Source: Desulfobacterales bacterium (GTDB taxonomy: Bacteria; Desulfobacterota; Desulfobacteria; Desulfobacterales; UBA5852). Taken from it: 45,503 nucleotides of DNA. Below the pieces are notes generated by a model. The model saw only the letters and a list, made by a program, of their open reading frames with translations, searched no databases and was not told where the DNA came from. Shown here piece by piece: positions 44,863 to 45,503 of the stretch (position 1 is the first letter of the stretch; every line of letters begins with the position of its first letter). The stretch is from assembly GCA_030066455.1 (NCBI GenBank), contig JASJBQ010000056.1, positions 1-45,503 of the forward strand, read 5' to 3'. A program made the position numbers and the translations under genes.

Positions 44863-45503
44863 ATGACACCCCGGGTGCAGAACATCATCGATGGTTTGGA
44901 AGCCCTGGCGCCCAGACATCTGGCGGAGGATTGGGACAACGTCGGTCTGCAGGTAGGGGACCCGGAATGGACCGTCGCCAAGGTGCTGATTGCCCTTGAC
45001 CCGTCAGCGGCGGTGGTCGAAGAGGCCATCCGGGATGGCGCCTCCGCCGTTGTCACGCACCATCCCTTGATTTTCCGTCCGCTGCGCAGCCTCAACCTTG
45101 CGACCGTCACGGGGCGCCTTATCCAGCGGCTGGTGGAAAAGCGCGTGGCGGTCATTACGGCGCACACCAATCTCGACAGCGTTTCCGGCGGGGTCAATGA
45201 TGTTTTGGTCGAAAGGTTGGCGTTGCAGAACGTTGCCGTCCTGCAGCCGCTGGCCGACGATGCGGACGTCGGGCTGGGGCGCGTGGGGGCGCTACCGCAG
45301 CCGATGGCCTTCGAATCTCTGGTGCGCGATGTCAAGTCCCGCCTGGGATTGGCCCATATACGTTGCGCCGGTCAGCCGGAGAACCCCGTGCAGCGGGTGG
45401 CGGTCTGCTCCGGCAGTGGTGGCAGCCTGATCGAGCAATTCTTAGATTCGCCTGCCGATGTTTTCATCACCGGTGATGTCCGCTATCACGACGCCCGGGA
45501 AAT
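44863..45503 (+). CDS. Nif3-like dinuclear metal-centre protein, 3'-truncated
   Basis: At least 213 residues of a NIF3/YbgI/DUF34 protein, cut by the right edge of the window. The signature motifs are LAEDWDNVGLQVGD near residue 21, the metal ligand set VVTHHPLIF near 65, and TAHTNLDSVSGGVND near 97, followed by an inserted domain beginning around residue 125. The family forms hexameric rings with two metal ions per subunit. Links to GTP cyclohydrolase-like chemistry and tRNA modification have been proposed but not settled. GGAGAG precedes the ATG. The terminator just upstream implies a separate or weak read-through promoter. Confidence 0.92.
   Translation, partial: MTPRVQNIIDGLEALAPRHLAEDWDNVGLQVGDPEWTVAKVLIALDPSAAVVEEAIRDGASAVVTHHPLIFRPLRSLNLATVTGRLIQRLVEKRVAVITAHTNLDSVSGGVNDVLVERLALQNVAVLQPLADDADVGLGRVGALPQPMAFESLVRDVKSRLGLAHIRCAGQPENPVQRVAVCSGSGGSLIEQFLDSPADVFITGDVRYHDARE

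Overview
The window is a GC-rich stretch of a Gram-negative bacterial chromosome. It holds ordinary housekeeping genes with a few lineage-specific ones mixed in. A heptose-activating enzyme (rfaE2) and AlgH point to an outer-membrane-bearing cell. An F0-only ATP synthase operon separate from F1, a YcaO-TPR fusion, very small cysteine-rich proteins and an S6-S18-L9-DnaB operon fit best with a sulfate-reducer-like member of Desulfobacterota. That placement is inferred from gene content, not measured. I saw no insertion sequence, prophage, CRISPR array or rRNA.

Left part (1-8.6 kb): the 3' end of an rRNA 2'-O-methyltransferase (SpoU family), comF, rfaE2, pgeF and pyrK all read rightward. They are followed by the F0 operon atpZ-atpI-atpB-atpE, which ends in a strong terminator, and then uvrA on the opposite strand. 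Between uvrA and a divergent DnaA-like gene lies about 500 bases of strikingly AT-rich DNA with imperfect DnaA-box-like words.

Middle part (10.5-25.9 kb): a leftward group holds inositol monophosphatase with a tiny Cys-rich protein, hflX, and the rpsF-rpsR-rplI-dnaB cluster, followed by tRNA-Lys and a KptA-like gene. Rightward genes follow: hemL, a membrane GAF/adenylate cyclase sensor, algH, then a dynamin-like GTPase next to a ParA ATPase.

Right part (26-45.5 kb): an orphan YcaO-TPR protein with a hairpin-rich upstream region, tRNA-Ala, a SpoIIAA-like protein, a hairpin-dense non-coding block, an SLC13/TrkA-C transporter, a DUF3859-like secreted protein, tRNA-Trp, an aspartate-kinase-like enzyme, small metal-binding or charged proteins, a hotdog thioesterase, a DJ-1/PfpI protein, an ElyC/SanA-like protein, an unusual SHMT-family enzyme, hisB-hisA, and the dnaG-rpoD macromolecular synthesis operon. 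RpoD carries a histone-H1-like Lys/Ala tail. A CAU tRNA and a truncated Nif3-family gene close the window.

The parts most worth a second look are the DnaA-like gene with its AT-rich flank, the dynamin/ParA pair, the YcaO-TPR gene with its structured leader, the SHMT homologue with three changed active-site positions, and the hairpin-dense region at 28.8-29.1 kb.
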